Origin: Klebsiella oxytoca NBRC 105695
GTDB lineage: Bacteria > Pseudomonadota > Gammaproteobacteria > Enterobacterales > Enterobacteriaceae
Direction of reading: 5' to 3'
Length of the DNA stretch: 64,000 nt
NCBI RefSeq assembly: GCF_001598695.1
Contig: NZ_BCZK01000011.1
Location: 166,747-230,746, forward strand
Below the pieces are notes generated by a model, which did no database searches, was not told where the DNA came from, and saw only the letters and a list, made by a program, of their open reading frames with translations. Shown in pieces: positions 43,409 through 54,541 of this stretch (position 1 is the stretch's first letter; each line of letters opens with the position of its first letter). Made by a program: the position numbers and the translations under genes.

Positions 43409-46400
43409 ATGGCTGAACCACGTTTCGTACACCTGCGGGTGCACAGCGACTATTCCATGATCGATGGTCTGGCGAAAACCGGACCGTTAGTAAAAAAGGC
43501 GGCCGCGCTCGGCATGCCTGCGCTGGCGATCACTGATTTTACCAACCTCTGCGGGCTGGTGAAGTTCTACGGAACGGGACACGGCGCCGGAATTAAACCC
43601 ATAGTCGGGGCCGATTTCCACGTCCAGAGCGATCTGCTCGGCGATGAACTGAGCCAGCTTACGGTATTGGCTGCGAATAATACTGGCTATCAAAACCTGA
43701 CGCTGCTGATCTCCAAAGCCTATCAGCGCGGCTACGGCGCAGCGGGCCCGATTATCGATCGCGACTGGTTGATCGAATTAAAAGAAGGCTTAATTCTGCT
43801 CTCCGGCGGGCGTATGGGCGACGTGGGCCGTAGTCTGCTGCGCGGCAATATGGCACTGGTGGATCAGTGCGTTGATTTTTATGCGCAGCATTTCCCTGAT
43901 TGCTATTTCCTTGAGCTCATTCGCACCGGCCGCCAGGATGAAGAGTCTTATCTGCATGCGGCGGTGAAGCTGGCGGAAACTCGCGGCTTACCGGTGGTGG
44001 CAACCAACGACGTTCGCTTCCTTGAACCGGGCGACTTCGATGCTCATGAAATCCGCGTGGCCATCCACGACGGCTTTACCCTCGACGATCCAAAGCGTCC
44101 GCGCAACTACTCGCCGCAGCAGTATATGCGCAGCGAAGAAGAGATGTGCGAGCTCTTTTCCGATATACCCGAAGCGCTGGAAAACAGCGTTGAGATCGCC
44201 AAACGCTGTAACGTGACCGTGCGCCTTGGTGAATACTTCCTGCCGCAGTTCCCGACCGGGGATATGACCACCGAAGATTATCTGGTTAAGAAATCCAAAG
44301 AGGGTCTGGAAGAGCGCCTGGAATTCCTGTTCCCCGATCCGGAAGAGCGGATTAAACGCCGTCCTGAATATGATGAGCGTCTGGATGTTGAGCTGCAGGT
44401 GATTAACCAGATGGGGTTCCCTGGTTACTTCCTGATCGTGATGGAGTTTATCCAGTGGTCGAAGGATAACGGCGTGCCGGTGGGGCCAGGACGTGGTTCC
44501 GGTGCCGGGTCGCTGGTGGCTTACGCGCTGAAAATTACTGACCTCGACCCGCTGGAATTTGACCTGCTGTTCGAACGTTTCCTTAATCCGGAACGTGTCT
44601 CCATGCCCGACTTCGACGTTGACTTCTGCATGGAGAAACGCGACCAGGTGATTGAGCACGTTGCGGACATGTACGGTCGCGATGCGGTTTCGCAGATTAT
44701 TACCTTTGGTACCATGGCGGCGAAGGCGGTAATCCGCGACGTTGGCCGCGTGCTTGGTCACCCGTACGGTTTTGTGGATCGTATTTCCAAGCTGGTGCCG
44801 CCAGACCCGGGGATGACGCTGGCGAAAGCGTTTGAAGCCGAACCGCAACTGCCGGAAATTTACGAGGCGGATGAAGAGGTTAAAGCGCTGATCGACATGG
44901 CGCGTAAGCTCGAAGGGGTCACCCGTAACGCCGGTAAACACGCAGGCGGGGTGGTGATCGCGCCGACGAAAATTACCGATTTTGCCCCGCTATACTGCGA
45001 TGAAGCGGGCCAGCATCCGGTTACCCAGTTTGATAAAAACGATGTCGAATATGCCGGGCTGGTAAAGTTCGACTTCCTCGGTTTGCGTACGCTCACCATC
45101 ATTAACTGGGCGCTGGAGATGATCAACGCCCGCCGCGAGAAGAACGGCGAGGGGCCACTGGATATCGCCGCTATTCCGCTCGACGATAAAAAAAGCTTCG
45201 ATATGCTGCAGCGCTCGGAAACCACCGCCGTCTTCCAGCTTGAATCGCGCGGCATGAAGGATCTGATTAAGCGTCTGCAGCCCGACTGCTTCGAAGATAT
45301 GATCGCCCTGGTGGCCCTGTTCCGTCCGGGGCCGCTGCAGTCGGGGATGGTGGATAACTTTATCGACCGTAAACACGGCCGTGAAGAGATATCGTATCCG
45401 GACGTACAGTGGCAGCATGAATGTCTGAAACCGGTACTGGAGCCAACCTATGGCATTATCCTGTACCAGGAACAGGTCATGCAGATCGCCCAGGAGCTTT
45501 CCGGCTATACCCTCGGCGGCGCGGATATGCTGCGTCGTGCGATGGGTAAGAAAAAACCGGAAGAGATGGCCAAGCAGCGTTCTGTCTTCGAAGAAGGCGC
45601 GAAGAAAAATGGCGTTGACGGCGAGCTGGCGATGAAGATCTTTGACCTGGTGGAGAAATTCGCCGGTTATGGCTTTAACAAATCGCACTCTGCCGCTTAT
45701 GCTTTAGTGTCCTATCAGACGCTGTGGCTGAAGGCGCACTATCCGGCTGAATTTATGGCGGCGGTGATGACCGCGGATATGGATAACACCGAAAAAGTCG
45801 TCGGCCTCGTGGATGAGTGCTGGCGGATGGGGCTGAAGATTCTGCCGCCGGATATTAACTCCGGCCTGTACCATTTCCACGTTAACGACGATGGCGAAAT
45901 CGTTTATGGTATCGGCGCGATTAAAGGCGTCGGCGAAGGTCCGATTGAAGCGATCATTGAAGCCCGTAATCAGGGCGGCTATTTCCGCGAACTGTTCGAT
46001 CTCTGCGCGCGTACAGATATTAAAAAACTCAACCGTCGGGTGCTGGAAAAACTGATCATGTCCGGGGCCTTTGACCGCCTCGGGCCGCATCGCGCGGCGT
46101 TAATGAATTCGCTGGGCGACGCGCTGAAGGCTGCCGATCAGCACGCGAAAGCCGAAGCTATCGGTCAGGCGGACATGTTCGGCGTGCTGGCGGAAGAGCC
46201 GGAGCAAATCGAGCAGTCCTACGCCAGCTGCCAGCCGTGGCCGGAACAGGTGGTGCTGGATGGCGAAAGGGAGACCCTGGGGCTGTACCTGACCGGGCAC
46301 CCGATTAACCAGTATTTGAAAGAGATCGAACGCTACGTTGGCGGCGTACGACTCAAAGACATGCATCCGACCGATCGTGGTAAAGTGACCACGGCGGCGG

Positions 46401-46891
46401 GGCTCGTTATTGCCGCGCGGGTCATGGTCACCAAGCGCGGCAATCGTATCGGCATCTGTACGCTGGATGACCGTTCCGGGCGTCTGGAGGTGATGCTATT
46501 CACCGACGCTCTGGATAAATACCAGCAGCTGCTGGAAAAAGACCGCATACTTATCGTCAGCGGACAGGTCAGCTTTGATGACTTCAGCGGGGGGCTTAAA
46601 ATGACCGCTCGTGAAGTCATGGACATTGACGAAGCCCGGGAAAAATATGCTCGCGGGCTTGCTATCTCGCTGACGGACAGGCAAATTGATGACCAGCTTT
46701 TAAACCGACTCCGTCAGTCTCTGGAACCCCACCGTTCGGGAACTATTCCAGTACACCTCTATTATCAGAGGGCGGATGCACGCGCGCGGTTGCGTTTTGG
46801 CGCAACATGGCGCGTCTCTCCGAGCGATCGTTTACTTAACGATCTGCGTGGCCTTATCGGCTCGGAGCAGGTGGAACTGGAGTTTGACTAA
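43409..46891 (+). CDS. dnaE: DNA polymerase III alpha subunit
   Basis: Catalytic subunit of the replicative polymerase. The 1160-residue protein has an N-terminal PHP domain ([10 protein letters not shown]), the C-family polymerase palm with the catalytic aspartates in [12 protein letters not shown] (about 401 and 403) and [11 protein letters not shown] (about 555), fingers, a helix-hairpin-helix, an OB fold (about 980-1070) and the C-terminal tau-binding domain. The length is the E. coli length. Its 3' end lies 12 bp before accA. Confidence 0.98.
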   Translation: MAEPRFVHLRVHSDYSMIDGLAKTGPLVKKAAALGMPALAITDFTNLCGLVKFYGTGHGAGIKPIVGADFHVQSDLLGDELSQLTVLAANNTGYQNLTLLISKAYQRGYGAAGPIIDRDWLIELKEGLILLSGGRMGDVGRSLLRGNMALVDQCVDFYAQHFPDCYFLELIRTGRQDEESYLHAAVKLAETRGLPVVATNDVRFLEPGDFDAHEIRVAIHDGFTLDDPKRPRNYSPQQYMRSEEEMCELFSDIPEALENSVEIAKRCNVTVRLGEYFLPQFPTGDMTTEDYLVKKSKEGLEERLEFLFPDPEERIKRRPEYDERLDVELQVINQMGFPGYFLIVMEFIQWSKDNGVPVGPGRGSGAGSLVAYALKITDLDPLEFDLLFERFLNPERVSMPDFDVDFCMEKRDQVIEHVADMYGRDAVSQIITFGTMAAKAVIRDVGRVLGHPYGFVDRISKLVPPDPGMTLAKAFEAEPQLPEIYEADEEVKALIDMARKLEGVTRNAGKHAGGVVIAPTKITDFAPLYCDEAGQHPVTQFDKNDVEYAGLVKFDFLGLRTLTIINWALEMINARREKNGEGPLDIAAIPLDDKKSFDMLQRSETTAVFQLESRGMKDLIKRLQPDCFEDMIALVALFRPGPLQSGMVDNFIDRKHGREEISYPDVQWQHECLKPVLEPTYGIILYQEQVMQIAQELSGYTLGGADMLRRAMGKKKPEEMAKQRSVFEEGAKKNGVDGELAMKIFDLVEKFAGYGFNKSHSAAYALVSYQTLWLKAHYPAEFMAAVMTADMDNTEKVVGLVDECWRMGLKILPPDINSGLYHFHVNDDGEIVYGIGAIKGVGEGPIEAIIEARNQGGYFRELFDLCARTDIKKLNRRVLEKLIMSGAFDRLGPHRAALMNSLGDALKAADQHAKAEAIGQADMFGVLAEEPEQIEQSYASCQPWPEQVVLDGERETLGLYLTGHPINQYLKEIERYVGGVRLKDMHPTDRGKVTTAAGLVIAARVMVTKRGNRIGICTLDDRSGRLEVMLFTDALDKYQQLLEKDRILIVSGQVSFDDFSGGLKMTAREVMDIDEAREKYARGLAISLTDRQIDDQLLNRLRQSLEPHRSGTIPVHLYYQRADARARLRFGATWRVSPSDRLLNDLRGLIGSEQVELEFD

Positions 46892-46903
46892 TACAGGAAT
46901 ACT

Positions 46904-47863
46904 ATGAGTCTGAATTTCCTTGATTTTGAACAGCCGATTGCAGAGCTGGAAGCGAAAATCGATTCTCTGACTGCGGTTAGCCGTCAGGATGAGAAACTGG
47001 ATATTAATATCGATGAAGAAGTGCATCGCCTGCGTGAAAAGAGCGTAGAGCTGACGCGCAAGATCTTCGCCGATCTTGGTGCATGGCAGGTTGCCCAGCT
47101 GGCCCGCCATCCACGTCGCCCATACACCCTGGATTATGTCCGCCTGGCTTTCGACGAATTCGACGAACTGGCCGGCGATCGCGCCTACGCCGATGATAAA
47201 GCTATCGTTGGCGGGATTGCGCGTCTGGACGGGCGTCCGGTGATGATTATCGGCCACCAGAAAGGGCGTGAAACCAAAGAGAAAATTCGCCGCAACTTCG
47301 GTATGCCGGCGCCGGAAGGCTATCGTAAAGCGCTGCGTCTGATGGAAATGGCCGAGCGCTTTAAAATGCCGATCATTACCTTCATCGACACCCCTGGTGC
47401 TTATCCAGGCGTCGGGGCGGAAGAACGCGGCCAGTCTGAAGCGATTGCTCGCAACCTGCGTGAAATGTCCCGTCTGAGCGTGCCGGTTATCTGCACCGTT
47501 ATCGGTGAAGGCGGCTCCGGCGGCGCGCTGGCGATTGGCGTCGGTGATAAAGTGAATATGCTGCAGTACAGCACCTATTCCGTTATCTCCCCGGAAGGCT
47601 GTGCGTCCATTCTATGGAAAAGCGCTGACAAAGCGCCGTTGGCCGCTGAAGCGATGGGAATTGTTGCTCCGCGTCTGAAAGAGCTGAAGCTCATTGACTC
47701 CATCATTCCTGAACCGCTGGGCGGCGCGCATCGTAATCCGGAAGCGATGGCAGCCTCACTGAAAGAACAGCTGTTGGCCGATCTGGCTGACCTCGACGTG
47801 CTTGGCGAGGAAGAACTGCTGAACCGCCGCTACCAACGCCTGATGAGCTACGGCTACGCCTGA
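46904..47863 (+). CDS. accA: Acetyl-CoA carboxylase, carboxyltransferase subunit alpha
   Basis: With AccD forms the carboxyltransferase half that makes malonyl-CoA, the first step of fatty-acid synthesis. The 319-residue protein has the crotonase-like core with [22 protein letters not shown] and [15 protein letters not shown], and an N-terminal coiled helix. It ends the rpsB-to-accA conserved cluster and is followed by a strong terminator. Confidence 0.98.
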   Translation: MSLNFLDFEQPIAELEAKIDSLTAVSRQDEKLDINIDEEVHRLREKSVELTRKIFADLGAWQVAQLARHPRRPYTLDYVRLAFDEFDELAGDRAYADDKAIVGGIARLDGRPVMIIGHQKGRETKEKIRRNFGMPAPEGYRKALRLMEMAERFKMPIITFIDTPGAYPGVGAEERGQSEAIARNLREMSRLSVPVICTVIGEGGSGGALAIGVGDKVNMLQYSTYSVISPEGCASILWKSADKAPLAAEAMGIVAPRLKELKLIDSIIPEPLGGAHRNPEAMAASLKEQLLADLADLDVLGEEELLNRRYQRLMSYGYA

Positions 47864-47887
47864 TTATTGATCTCATTTTTCAACGCT

Positions 47888-47915
47888 AAGGGTCGGATTT
47901 TCCGGCCCTTTTTTT
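47888..47915 (+). terminator. Terminator of accA
   Basis: 9-bp stem AAGGGTCGG / CCGGCCCTT (47888-47896 with 47902-47910, one G-U pair), short loop, then seven T residues in total. It ends the conserved cluster just before the chitinase gene. Confidence 0.9.
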
Positions 47916-48053
47916 ATGTGTTGTTTATTGAGATGACGTGAGAAGAACAAGAGCTAATGTGATTAGCCGATGATGCCGCACTCCCTTAAAACAGTAGCGA
48001 CTGCCTGGTACTGCAACCCGGCAGGCCGTTAACAAGGATAAAGGAGAAGTTCT

Positions 48054-49844
48054 ATGGCATTGCACAAAACCGTCGCGATAAGCGCCGTGGCCGCAGGGAT
48101 CATGTTAAGCCTGGGGGCCGCACAGGCTGCACCGCTGCTGGGCGCAACGGAAGCGACAACCATGAAAGCGAGCGACCTGGCCGCTAAAGAAAAAGCCTTA
48201 ACCGACTTTCCGCTGATGGAGTCGGTTAAATCATCAATTCAAACCCTGCCTAACAGCGAAGTGGAGAAAATCGCACCGGGCCTGGCGAGCAACCCGGCGA
48301 ACGTTAAGCGTGTGGAAAGCATCCTTTCAGAACAGGATTGGGAATATCTGTTCCCGATGCGCGCCGCAGAATATACCTACTCTAATTTTCTGAAAGCTAT
48401 TGGTAAATTCCCTGCCGTGTGCGGAACCTATACCGACGGACGCGACAGCGATGCCATCTGCCGTAAATCGCTGGCAACCATGTTTGCCCACTTTGCTCAG
48501 GAGACCGGCGGCCATGAAAGCTGGCGTGATATTCCCGAATGGCGTCAGGCGCTGGTTTATCTGCGTGAGGTTGGCTGGGTTGAAGGTCAGAAGGGCGGCT
48601 ATAACGGCGAATGCGATCCCTCTATCTGGCAGGGGCAGACCTGGCCATGCGGTAAAGATAAAGACGGCGACTACCTGAGCTACTTCGGCCGCGGAGCGAA
48701 ACAGCTGTCCTATAACTACAACTATGGTCCGTTCTCCGATGCAATGTACGATGGCGACGTTCGTCCGCTGCTGGATAAACCGGAGCTGGTGGCGGATACC
48801 TGGATGAACCTGGCGAGCGCCGTCTTCTTCTTCGTTTATCCGCAGCCGCCGAAGCCCTCTATGCTGCACGTCATCGACGGAACCTGGGTTCCAAACGATC
48901 ATGATAAAGCAAATGGCCTGGTCGAAGGCTTTGGGGTAACCATTCAGATTATCAACGGCGGCGTTGAGTGCGGCGGAGCGGAAGAGAACGCGCAGTCTCT
49001 TAACCGTATTGCTTACTACAAAGAGTTCGCAAACTACCTCAAAGTGCCGATTGCCGACGACGAAGTTCTCGGTTGTAAGAATATGAAGCAGTTCGATGAA
49101 GGCGGTGCGGGCGCATTGCCGATTTACTGGGAAGAGGATTGGGGATGGAGTCCGGACACCGCTGACGGCAAGACTAACGCCTGCCAGTTGGTGGGCTATC
49201 AGACGCCGTATACCGCTTTTAAAGAGGGCGACTATGCGAAGTGTGTGCAGAGCCACTTCAACGTTAATATCGTTGATGACAGCGGCCAGTCCGAGGATAT
49301 TACGCCGGTCAAGCCTGACGATACCACACCTGCGCAGGAGACGAACGTGGCGCCGGTGGCTCGCATCGCCGGTCCGATTGGCGCAATTGAAGCTGGTGCC
49401 AGGGTTTCTCTGAGCGCGGAAGGTTCTACCGATGCGAACGGCGACAAGCTAAGCTACACCTGGATGTCTCAGGACGGCCAGACCCTTAGCGGACAGGATA
49501 AAGCCGTAATTACCTTCACCGCACCGGAAAAAGATCGCGATGCCCAGTATGTGGTTAGCCTGACGGTAAGCGACGGTTCGTTGTCCAGCACGGCAACTTA
49601 CACTCTGAACGTCAAGGCCAAAGCCGCTGCTGCGGACGAAACGACGGATGGCAAAGATAGCGATACCATTAGCTATCCTTCCTGGAGCAGTACCCAGACA
49701 TGGAAAGAGGGCGATATCGTCAATAACCACGGCGCGCTGTATCAGTGTAAACCGCTTCCGGAAGGAGCATGGTGCAACGTGGCGCCGACTTACTATGAGC
49801 CTGGCGCCGGCATTGCCTGGGGCGATGCGTGGAAGGCGTTGTAA
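48054..49844 (+). CDS. Secreted GH19 chitinase with PKD and C-terminal chitin-binding domains
   Basis: Accessory exoenzyme of 596 residues. It has a signal peptide (1-25, ending AQA), then a GH19 catalytic domain (about 90-400). The signature HFAQETGGHESW holds the two glutamates typical of the family (Glu150 and Glu155), followed by FGRGAKQLSYNYNYGPFS (211-228) and INGGVECG (300-307). A linker rich in Thr and Pro leads to a PKD-like domain (about 432-521), and the last 57 residues (540-596, WSSTQTWKEGDIVNNHG then W.DAWK) look like a CBM5/12 chitin-binding domain. It should cleave chitin in insects, fungi or crustacean waste. AGGAGAAG lies before the ATG. E. coli has no gene between accA and ldcC. 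Exporter unknown; no T2SS genes are visible here. Confidence 0.92.
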   Translation: MALHKTVAISAVAAGIMLSLGAAQAAPLLGATEATTMKASDLAAKEKALTDFPLMESVKSSIQTLPNSEVEKIAPGLASNPANVKRVESILSEQDWEYLFPMRAAEYTYSNFLKAIGKFPAVCGTYTDGRDSDAICRKSLATMFAHFAQETGGHESWRDIPEWRQALVYLREVGWVEGQKGGYNGECDPSIWQGQTWPCGKDKDGDYLSYFGRGAKQLSYNYNYGPFSDAMYDGDVRPLLDKPELVADTWMNLASAVFFFVYPQPPKPSMLHVIDGTWVPNDHDKANGLVEGFGVTIQIINGGVECGGAEENAQSLNRIAYYKEFANYLKVPIADDEVLGCKNMKQFDEGGAGALPIYWEEDWGWSPDTADGKTNACQLVGYQTPYTAFKEGDYAKCVQSHFNVNIVDDSGQSEDITPVKPDDTTPAQETNVAPVARIAGPIGAIEAGARVSLSAEGSTDANGDKLSYTWMSQDGQTLSGQDKAVITFTAPEKDRDAQYVVSLTVSDGSLSSTATYTLNVKAKAAAADETTDGKDSDTISYPSWSSTQTWKEGDIVNNHGALYQCKPLPEGAWCNVAPTYYEPGAGIAWGDAWKAL

Positions 49845-49855
49845 TAGAGATAAAT

Positions 49856-49878
49856 CCGCCAGCGCTAAGCGCTGGCGG
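49856..49878 (+). terminator. Perfect hairpin between the chitinase gene and ldcC
   Basis: 10-bp perfect stem CCGCCAGCGC / GCGCTGGCGG around a TAA loop. No T run follows, so it may be a stabilising or weakly terminating element for the chitinase mRNA. Confidence 0.5.
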
Positions 49879-49920
49879 GGTGCTATTATGCTTTCCTTAG
49901 GTCAATTCCTGGAGGAAAGC

Positions 49921-52059
49921 GTGAATATTATTGCGATCATGGGTCCCCACGGCGTCTATTATAAAGACGAACCGATGAAAGAACTGGAAGCTGCCCTGCA
50001 ACGGCAAGGTTTCCAGACCATCTGGCCGCAAAATAGCGCCGACCTTTTGCAGTTTATTGAGCATAATCCGCGGATCTGCGGAGTCATTTTCGATTGGGAT
50101 GAGTACAGCGTGGATCTGTGCAGCGATATCAATCGTTTAAATGAGTATCTGCCGCTGTACGCCTTTATCAACGCCCATTCGACGATGGACGTCAGCAGTC
50201 AGGACCTGCGTATGACGCTATGGTTCTTTGAATATGCGCTGGGGCTTTCGGAAGAGATCGCTACCCGCATCGGTCAATACACCCGCGAATACCTCGACAA
50301 CATCACCCCGCCGTTTACCCGGGCGCTGTTTAACTACGTACAGGAGGGAAAATATACCTTCTGTACGCCTGGACATATGGGCGGATCGGCCTATCAAAAA
50401 AGCCCGGTGGGTTGTCTGTTTTATGATTTCTTTGGCGGTAATACCTTAAAGGCCGACGTCTCTATTTCCGTGACGGAGCTGGGGTCGCTGCTCGATCATA
50501 GCGGCCCGCATCTGGAGGCCGAGGAGTATATTGCCCGCGCCTTCGGCGCCGAGCAGAGCTATATGGTCACCAACGGAACCTCGACGTCGAATAAAATTGT
50601 TGGTATGTATTCTGCCCCGGCGGGCAGTACCCTGCTTATCGATCGCAACTGCCATAAATCGTTGGCCCATTTACTGATGATGAGCGATGTGGTGCCGCTA
50701 TGGCTGAAACCGACGCGCAACGCGCTAGGGATCCTCGGCGGCATACCCAAGCGTGAATTTACCCGCGATAGTATTCAACAAAAAGTCAACGCCACCGGCG
50801 GCGCCGGGTGGCCGGTTCATGCGGTGATCACTAACTCCACCTATGACGGGCTGCTGTATAACACGACCTGGATCAAAGAGACCCTCGACGTGTCGTCAAT
50901 CCACTTTGACTCCGCCTGGGTACCCTACACTCATTTCCATCCGATCTATCAGGGGAAAAGCGGGATGAGCGGCGATCGCATCCCGGGCAAAGTGATCTTT
51001 GAAACGCAGTCGACGCACAAAATGCTGGCGGCGCTATCGCAGGCTTCGCTGATTCATATTAAAGGCAGCTACGATGAAGATACCTTCAATGAAGCCTTCA
51101 TGATGCATACCTCGACCTCACCGAGCTACCCGATCGTTGCCTCTATTGAAACGGCGGCAGCCATGCTGCGGGGTAATTCCGGCAGGCGACTGATCCAGCG
51201 TTCGATTGAGCGGGCGCTGGATTTTCGTAAAGAGGTGCAGCGATTACGCGAGGAGTCTGACGGTTGGTTCTTTGATATCTGGCAGCCGGAAGAGATTGGT
51301 GAAGCGCAGTGCTGGCCGGTTTCGCCCGGTGAACAGTGGCACGGTTTTCAGGATGCCGATAGCGACCATATGTACCTCGATCCGGTGAAAGTGACGATTC
51401 TGACGCCCGGCATGGATGAGCAGGGTAATATGGATAATGAAGGTATACCGGCGGCGCTGGTGGCGAAATTCCTTGATGAGCGCGGCGTGGTCGTCGAGAA
51501 AACGGGCCCGTACAACCTGCTGTTCCTTTTTAGTATTGGTATAGATAAAACCCGAGCGATGGGACTGTTGCGCGGATTGACTGAGTTCAAACGCTCTTAC
51601 GATCTCAATTTGCGAGTGAAAAATATGCTGCCGGATCTGTACGCTGAAGATCCGGATTTTTACCGCAATATGCGCATTCAGGATCTGGCGCAGGGTATTC
51701 ATCGTCTGATTCGCCAGCACCAGCTCTCGCAGCTGATGCTTAGCGCCTTTGACGTCCTGCCGGAGATGAAAATGACGCCGCATCAGGCCTGGCAGCGGCA
51801 GATCAAAGGTGAAGTGGAAACTATCGAACTGGAAAATCTGGTCGGGCGTATTTCAGCGAATATGATCCTACCGTACCCGCCCGGCGTGCCGCTGCTGATG
51901 CCCGGTGAGATGATCGCCGAAGAGAGCCGCGCGGTGCTCAATTTCCTGCTCATGCTGTGCTCTATTGGTCGCCACTATCCGGGCTTCGAAACCGATATCC
52001 ACGGCGCGAAACGCGATGAAGATGGGGTGTACTGGGTTCGAGTCTTAAAAAATGACTAA
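49921..52059 (+). CDS. ldcC: Lysine decarboxylase, constitutive-type
   Basis: PLP enzyme that converts lysine to cadaverine, using a proton. The 712-residue protein has an N-terminal response-regulator-like wing domain, the PLP-binding core with SthK lysine in ETQSTHKMLAALSQAS (about 367) and the family block FCTPGHMGG. The gene order accA-(chitinase)-ldcC-gloA2-tilS marks it as LdcC, not the acid-induced CadA. It starts with GTG 49921 after a GGAGGAAA site. The frame is open upstream into the chitinase end, which is not part of the protein. Confidence 0.95.
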   Translation: MNIIAIMGPHGVYYKDEPMKELEAALQRQGFQTIWPQNSADLLQFIEHNPRICGVIFDWDEYSVDLCSDINRLNEYLPLYAFINAHSTMDVSSQDLRMTLWFFEYALGLSEEIATRIGQYTREYLDNITPPFTRALFNYVQEGKYTFCTPGHMGGSAYQKSPVGCLFYDFFGGNTLKADVSISVTELGSLLDHSGPHLEAEEYIARAFGAEQSYMVTNGTSTSNKIVGMYSAPAGSTLLIDRNCHKSLAHLLMMSDVVPLWLKPTRNALGILGGIPKREFTRDSIQQKVNATGGAGWPVHAVITNSTYDGLLYNTTWIKETLDVSSIHFDSAWVPYTHFHPIYQGKSGMSGDRIPGKVIFETQSTHKMLAALSQASLIHIKGSYDEDTFNEAFMMHTSTSPSYPIVASIETAAAMLRGNSGRRLIQRSIERALDFRKEVQRLREESDGWFFDIWQPEEIGEAQCWPVSPGEQWHGFQDADSDHMYLDPVKVTILTPGMDEQGNMDNEGIPAALVAKFLDERGVVVEKTGPYNLLFLFSIGIDKTRAMGLLRGLTEFKRSYDLNLRVKNMLPDLYAEDPDFYRNMRIQDLAQGIHRLIRQHQLSQLMLSAFDVLPEMKMTPHQAWQRQIKGEVETIELENLVGRISANMILPYPPGVPLLMPGEMIAEESRAVLNFLLMLCSIGRHYPGFETDIHGAKRDEDGVYWVRVLKND

Positions 52060-52121
52060 GCGCTTGCGCAATAATGAACTGAGCGAGTAACGTTGTTGGC
52101 TTCAACAGGAGGAGTGGTACC

Positions 52122-52511
52122 ATGCTGGGTTTAAAACGGGTTCACCATATCGCTATCATTGCGACGGATTATGCGAAGAGTAAAGCGTTTTACTGCGACA
52201 TCCTGGGGTTCACCCTGCAGGGGGAGTTTTATCGCGCAGAGCGTGATTCCTGGAAAGGCGATCTGGCGCTGAATGGTGAATATGTCATTGAACTGTTTTC
52301 ATTCCCGTTTCCTCCCTCGCGTCCGAGTCGCCCCGAAGCCTGCGGGTTACGCCATCTGGCGTTTAGCGTCGATGATGTCGATGCCGCTGTGGCTCATCTT
52401 GAGGCGCACGGTGTGCCTTGTGAAGGGGTTCGTATCGACCCTTTTACCGGTAAGCGTTTCACCTTTTTTAACGATCCGGACGGGCTGCCGCTGGAGATTT
52501 ATCAGCAGTAA
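52122..52511 (+). CDS. gloA2: YaeR/GloA2, glyoxalase-like VOC-family protein
   Basis: Small cytoplasmic protein of the vicinal oxygen chelate fold, 129 residues. It has two beta-alpha-beta-beta-beta modules with metal-ligand residues in VHHIAIIATDY, VIELFSF and LRHLAFSV, and Glu in LPLEIYQQ. It matches E. coli YaeR over the full length. A glyoxalase I role is suggested by homology; the true substrate is not certain. AGGAGGAG lies upstream. It is 62 bp after ldcC. Confidence 0.93.
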   Translation: MLGLKRVHHIAIIATDYAKSKAFYCDILGFTLQGEFYRAERDSWKGDLALNGEYVIELFSFPFPPSRPSRPEACGLRHLAFSVDDVDAAVAHLEAHGVPCEGVRIDPFTGKRFTFFNDPDGLPLEIYQQ

Positions 52512-52574
52512 TTCTTGTCAGCGCGTGTTCTGGCGGGTAACGTGCCGAACACGCTTACCTCAGTTAGTACTCTC

Positions 52575-53882
52575 ATGATGATGATCCCGGACATTGCGCA
52601 CACGCTTCAGCCGCACCGCCATTTTTTAGTGGCCTTTAGCGGCGGGCTGGATTCGAGCGTGCTTTTGTATCGCCTGGTGCTCTGGCGCGAGCAGGATCCC
52701 ACCGTTCGCCTGAGGGCGATACATATTCACCACGGGCTCAGCGCCAACGCCGACGACTGGGTGGCGCACTGCCAGCAAATGTGCCAGCAGTGGCAGGTGC
52801 CGATTCTGGTAGAGCGGGTCGCGCTCGCCGATGAGGGGTTGGGAATTGAGGCTCATGCGCGGCAGGCGCGCTACCAGGCATTTCGTTCGGCGCTGGCGCC
52901 CGGCGAAGCGCTGGTGACCGCGCAGCATCTTGACGACCAGTGCGAAACCTTCCTGTTAGCCCTTAAGCGGGGAAGCGGCCCTACCGGGCTCTCGGCGATG
53001 GCCGGCGAGTCCGATTTTGCCGGGACGAAACTGCTGCGCCCGCTGCTTCACGAAAGCCGTGACTCCCTCCATCAGTGGGCGATGGCCCGTCAGCTCAGCT
53101 GGATTGAAGACGAAAGCAACCAGGATGACGCTTACGATCGCAACTTTCTCCGCCTGCGGATTCTCCCGCTGCTTCATGCACGCTGGCCGCACTTTGCCGA
53201 GGCCGTGGCGCGCAGCGCCAGCCTGTGCGGCGAACAGGAACAGCTGCTGGATGAAATGCTGGCCGCCGAGCTGGCAACGCTGGTTGCTGAGGACAGTTCG
53301 TTAACTATCGCTCCGTTGACGACTATGAGCGCACCTCGGCGGGCCGCGCTGCTGCGCCGCTGGCTGGCTGGGCTCAATGCACCAATGCCTTCGCGCGAGG
53401 TGCCGGAGCGTATCTGGCGTGAAGTGGCGATGGCGCGCGAGGATGCGTTTCCCTGTTTGCGCCTTGGTCCGTTTACCGTTCGCCGCTACCAGCAGCGTCT
53501 GTACTGGGTGAGATATATTCCAGGCCAGAGTGAGACAATGCTGGAGTGGCGCGATACTGCCAGCCCGCTGCCGTTGCCTGACGGTCTCGGCGAGCTGAGT
53601 TTACTGTCCGGCGGGCCGTTACGCGGGCCGCGCGAGGGAGAAGCCGTTACTGTTCGCTTTCGTGCCAGCGGTAATCTGCATATCGTGGGTCGCAACGGTG
53701 GTCGCAAGCTGAAAAAAATCTGGCAGGAGCTGGGCGTTGCGCCCTGGCGGCGCGATACGACTCCGCTACTGTTCTATGGCGAAACGCTTATTGCCGCCGC
53801 CGATGGTCTGTTTATTACCGTCGATGGGAAAGTTCAGGAAAGTGAAGGCTTACAGATGAGATGGAGGAAAACGGGCGGCTAG
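52575..53882 (+). CDS. tilS: tRNA(Ile)-lysidine synthetase
   Basis: Essential ATP-dependent enzyme that attaches lysine to C34 of tRNA-Ile(CAU), changing its reading from AUG to AUA. The protein has the N-type ATP pyrophosphatase PP-loop [11 protein letters not shown] (about residues 21-31), the [17 protein letters not shown] block and a C-terminal domain with [17 protein letters not shown]. The start is uncertain: three consecutive ATGs at 52575-52583, no clear ribosome-binding site; an upstream start in the frame (to 52515) is possible. The stated start gives 435 residues, near E. coli length. Confidence 0.93.
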   Translation: MMMIPDIAHTLQPHRHFLVAFSGGLDSSVLLYRLVLWREQDPTVRLRAIHIHHGLSANADDWVAHCQQMCQQWQVPILVERVALADEGLGIEAHARQARYQAFRSALAPGEALVTAQHLDDQCETFLLALKRGSGPTGLSAMAGESDFAGTKLLRPLLHESRDSLHQWAMARQLSWIEDESNQDDAYDRNFLRLRILPLLHARWPHFAEAVARSASLCGEQEQLLDEMLAAELATLVAEDSSLTIAPLTTMSAPRRAALLRRWLAGLNAPMPSREVPERIWREVAMAREDAFPCLRLGPFTVRRYQQRLYWVRYIPGQSETMLEWRDTASPLPLPDGLGELSLLSGGPLRGPREGEAVTVRFRASGNLHIVGRNGGRKLKKIWQELGVAPWRRDTTPLLFYGETLIAAADGLFITVDGKVQESEGLQMRWRKTGG

Positions 53883-53894
53883 GCCACCCGTTTT
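53868..53894. terminator. Bidirectional terminator overlapping the tilS stop
   Basis: Stem AAAACGGG / CCCGTTTT (53868-53875 with 53887-53894) with a further short inner GGC/GCC pair. T residues on both strands, so it can end both tilS and convergent rof. The hairpin includes the last codons of tilS. Confidence 0.6.
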
Positions 53895-53897
53895 GAT

Positions 53898-54158
53898 TCA
53901 GGACTCGCTAACGACTACCGTACCGATTTGCGGATGGCTGAAGCTGGCGATTTTATCCAGGCGCAGTTCGCGGACGTTCCCGGCGAGCTCTACGACCAGA
54001 TACTCGATATTTTTGCGCGAGATAAGATCGTTGGCCTTCGCTTGCAGCTGTTCGCCATCTTTGAGCTCCAGCGCCAGGACCAGATGGTGCTGACAGGCAA
54101 GTTCGAGGTTGTCATAATCATCGCAATTGATGGGTTGATAAGTATCATTCATTGACAT
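53898..54158 (-). CDS. rof: Rof, Rho-binding anti-termination protein
   Basis: Small Sm-like beta-barrel protein (86 residues) that binds the transcription terminator Rho and inhibits it by blocking the RNA primary site. The sequence [20 protein letters not shown] and the closing [14 protein letters not shown] match E. coli Rof/YaeO closely. It overlaps yaeP by 14 bp at its start, so the two small genes are translationally coupled. Confidence 0.95.
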   Translation of the reverse strand: MSMNDTYQPINCDDYDNLELACQHHLVLALELKDGEQLQAKANDLISRKNIEYLVVELAGNVRELRLDKIASFSHPQIGTVVVSES

Positions 54159-54345
54159 AATCGCTCACCAGTAAGTTTGCCGCCGCATATGCGGCCTTTT
54201 CCCTGACTGACTCAGCAAGGGCCTGATCCGCCGCAACCTCATTCAATACTTTCAACACGCAACCTAGCGCATCCGGGATATACCCAAGGTCCCCGCTGGC
54301 TATTTCCGCATACCGCTTGCGTATTAACTCACAATATTTTTCCAC
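54145..54345 (-). CDS. yaeP: YaeP, UPF0253 family protein
   Basis: Short conserved protein of 66 residues, helical, no signal peptide, with Cys5 and Cys29. It matches E. coli YaeP. The start is GTG 54345 behind AGGAGG; an ATG three bases upstream (54348) overlaps it in a different frame and is not used. Function unknown; its overlap with rof and conserved pairing suggest a link to Rho control, but this is only context. Confidence 0.93.
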   Translation of the reverse strand: MEKYCELIRKRYAEIASGDLGYIPDALGCVLKVLNEVAADQALAESVREKAAYAAANLLVSDYVNE

Positions 54346-54541
54346 ATGCCCTCCTGTCAGCGTTCTGACTTAACCGTGGGATGTAAGTTTAAGCCTACGA
54401 AGATAAACTCTGTTTAGCAAGGTGACTATACCATAGTCATTTAAGCAATATCAGCAGGATGAGACGCGATCCGTCGATTGCTGACAGCCTTTTGCCGTCA
54501 GTTTCGCTACAATGTACGCCATTTTTATCAGGAGTAGAGTC

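Noticed and set aside
49648..49920. 91-residue N-terminal extension of ldcC into the chitinase gene
   Set aside because: LdcC homologues start at MNIIAIMG; GTG 49921 has a strong ribosome-binding site, and the extension overlaps the chitinase C-terminus.
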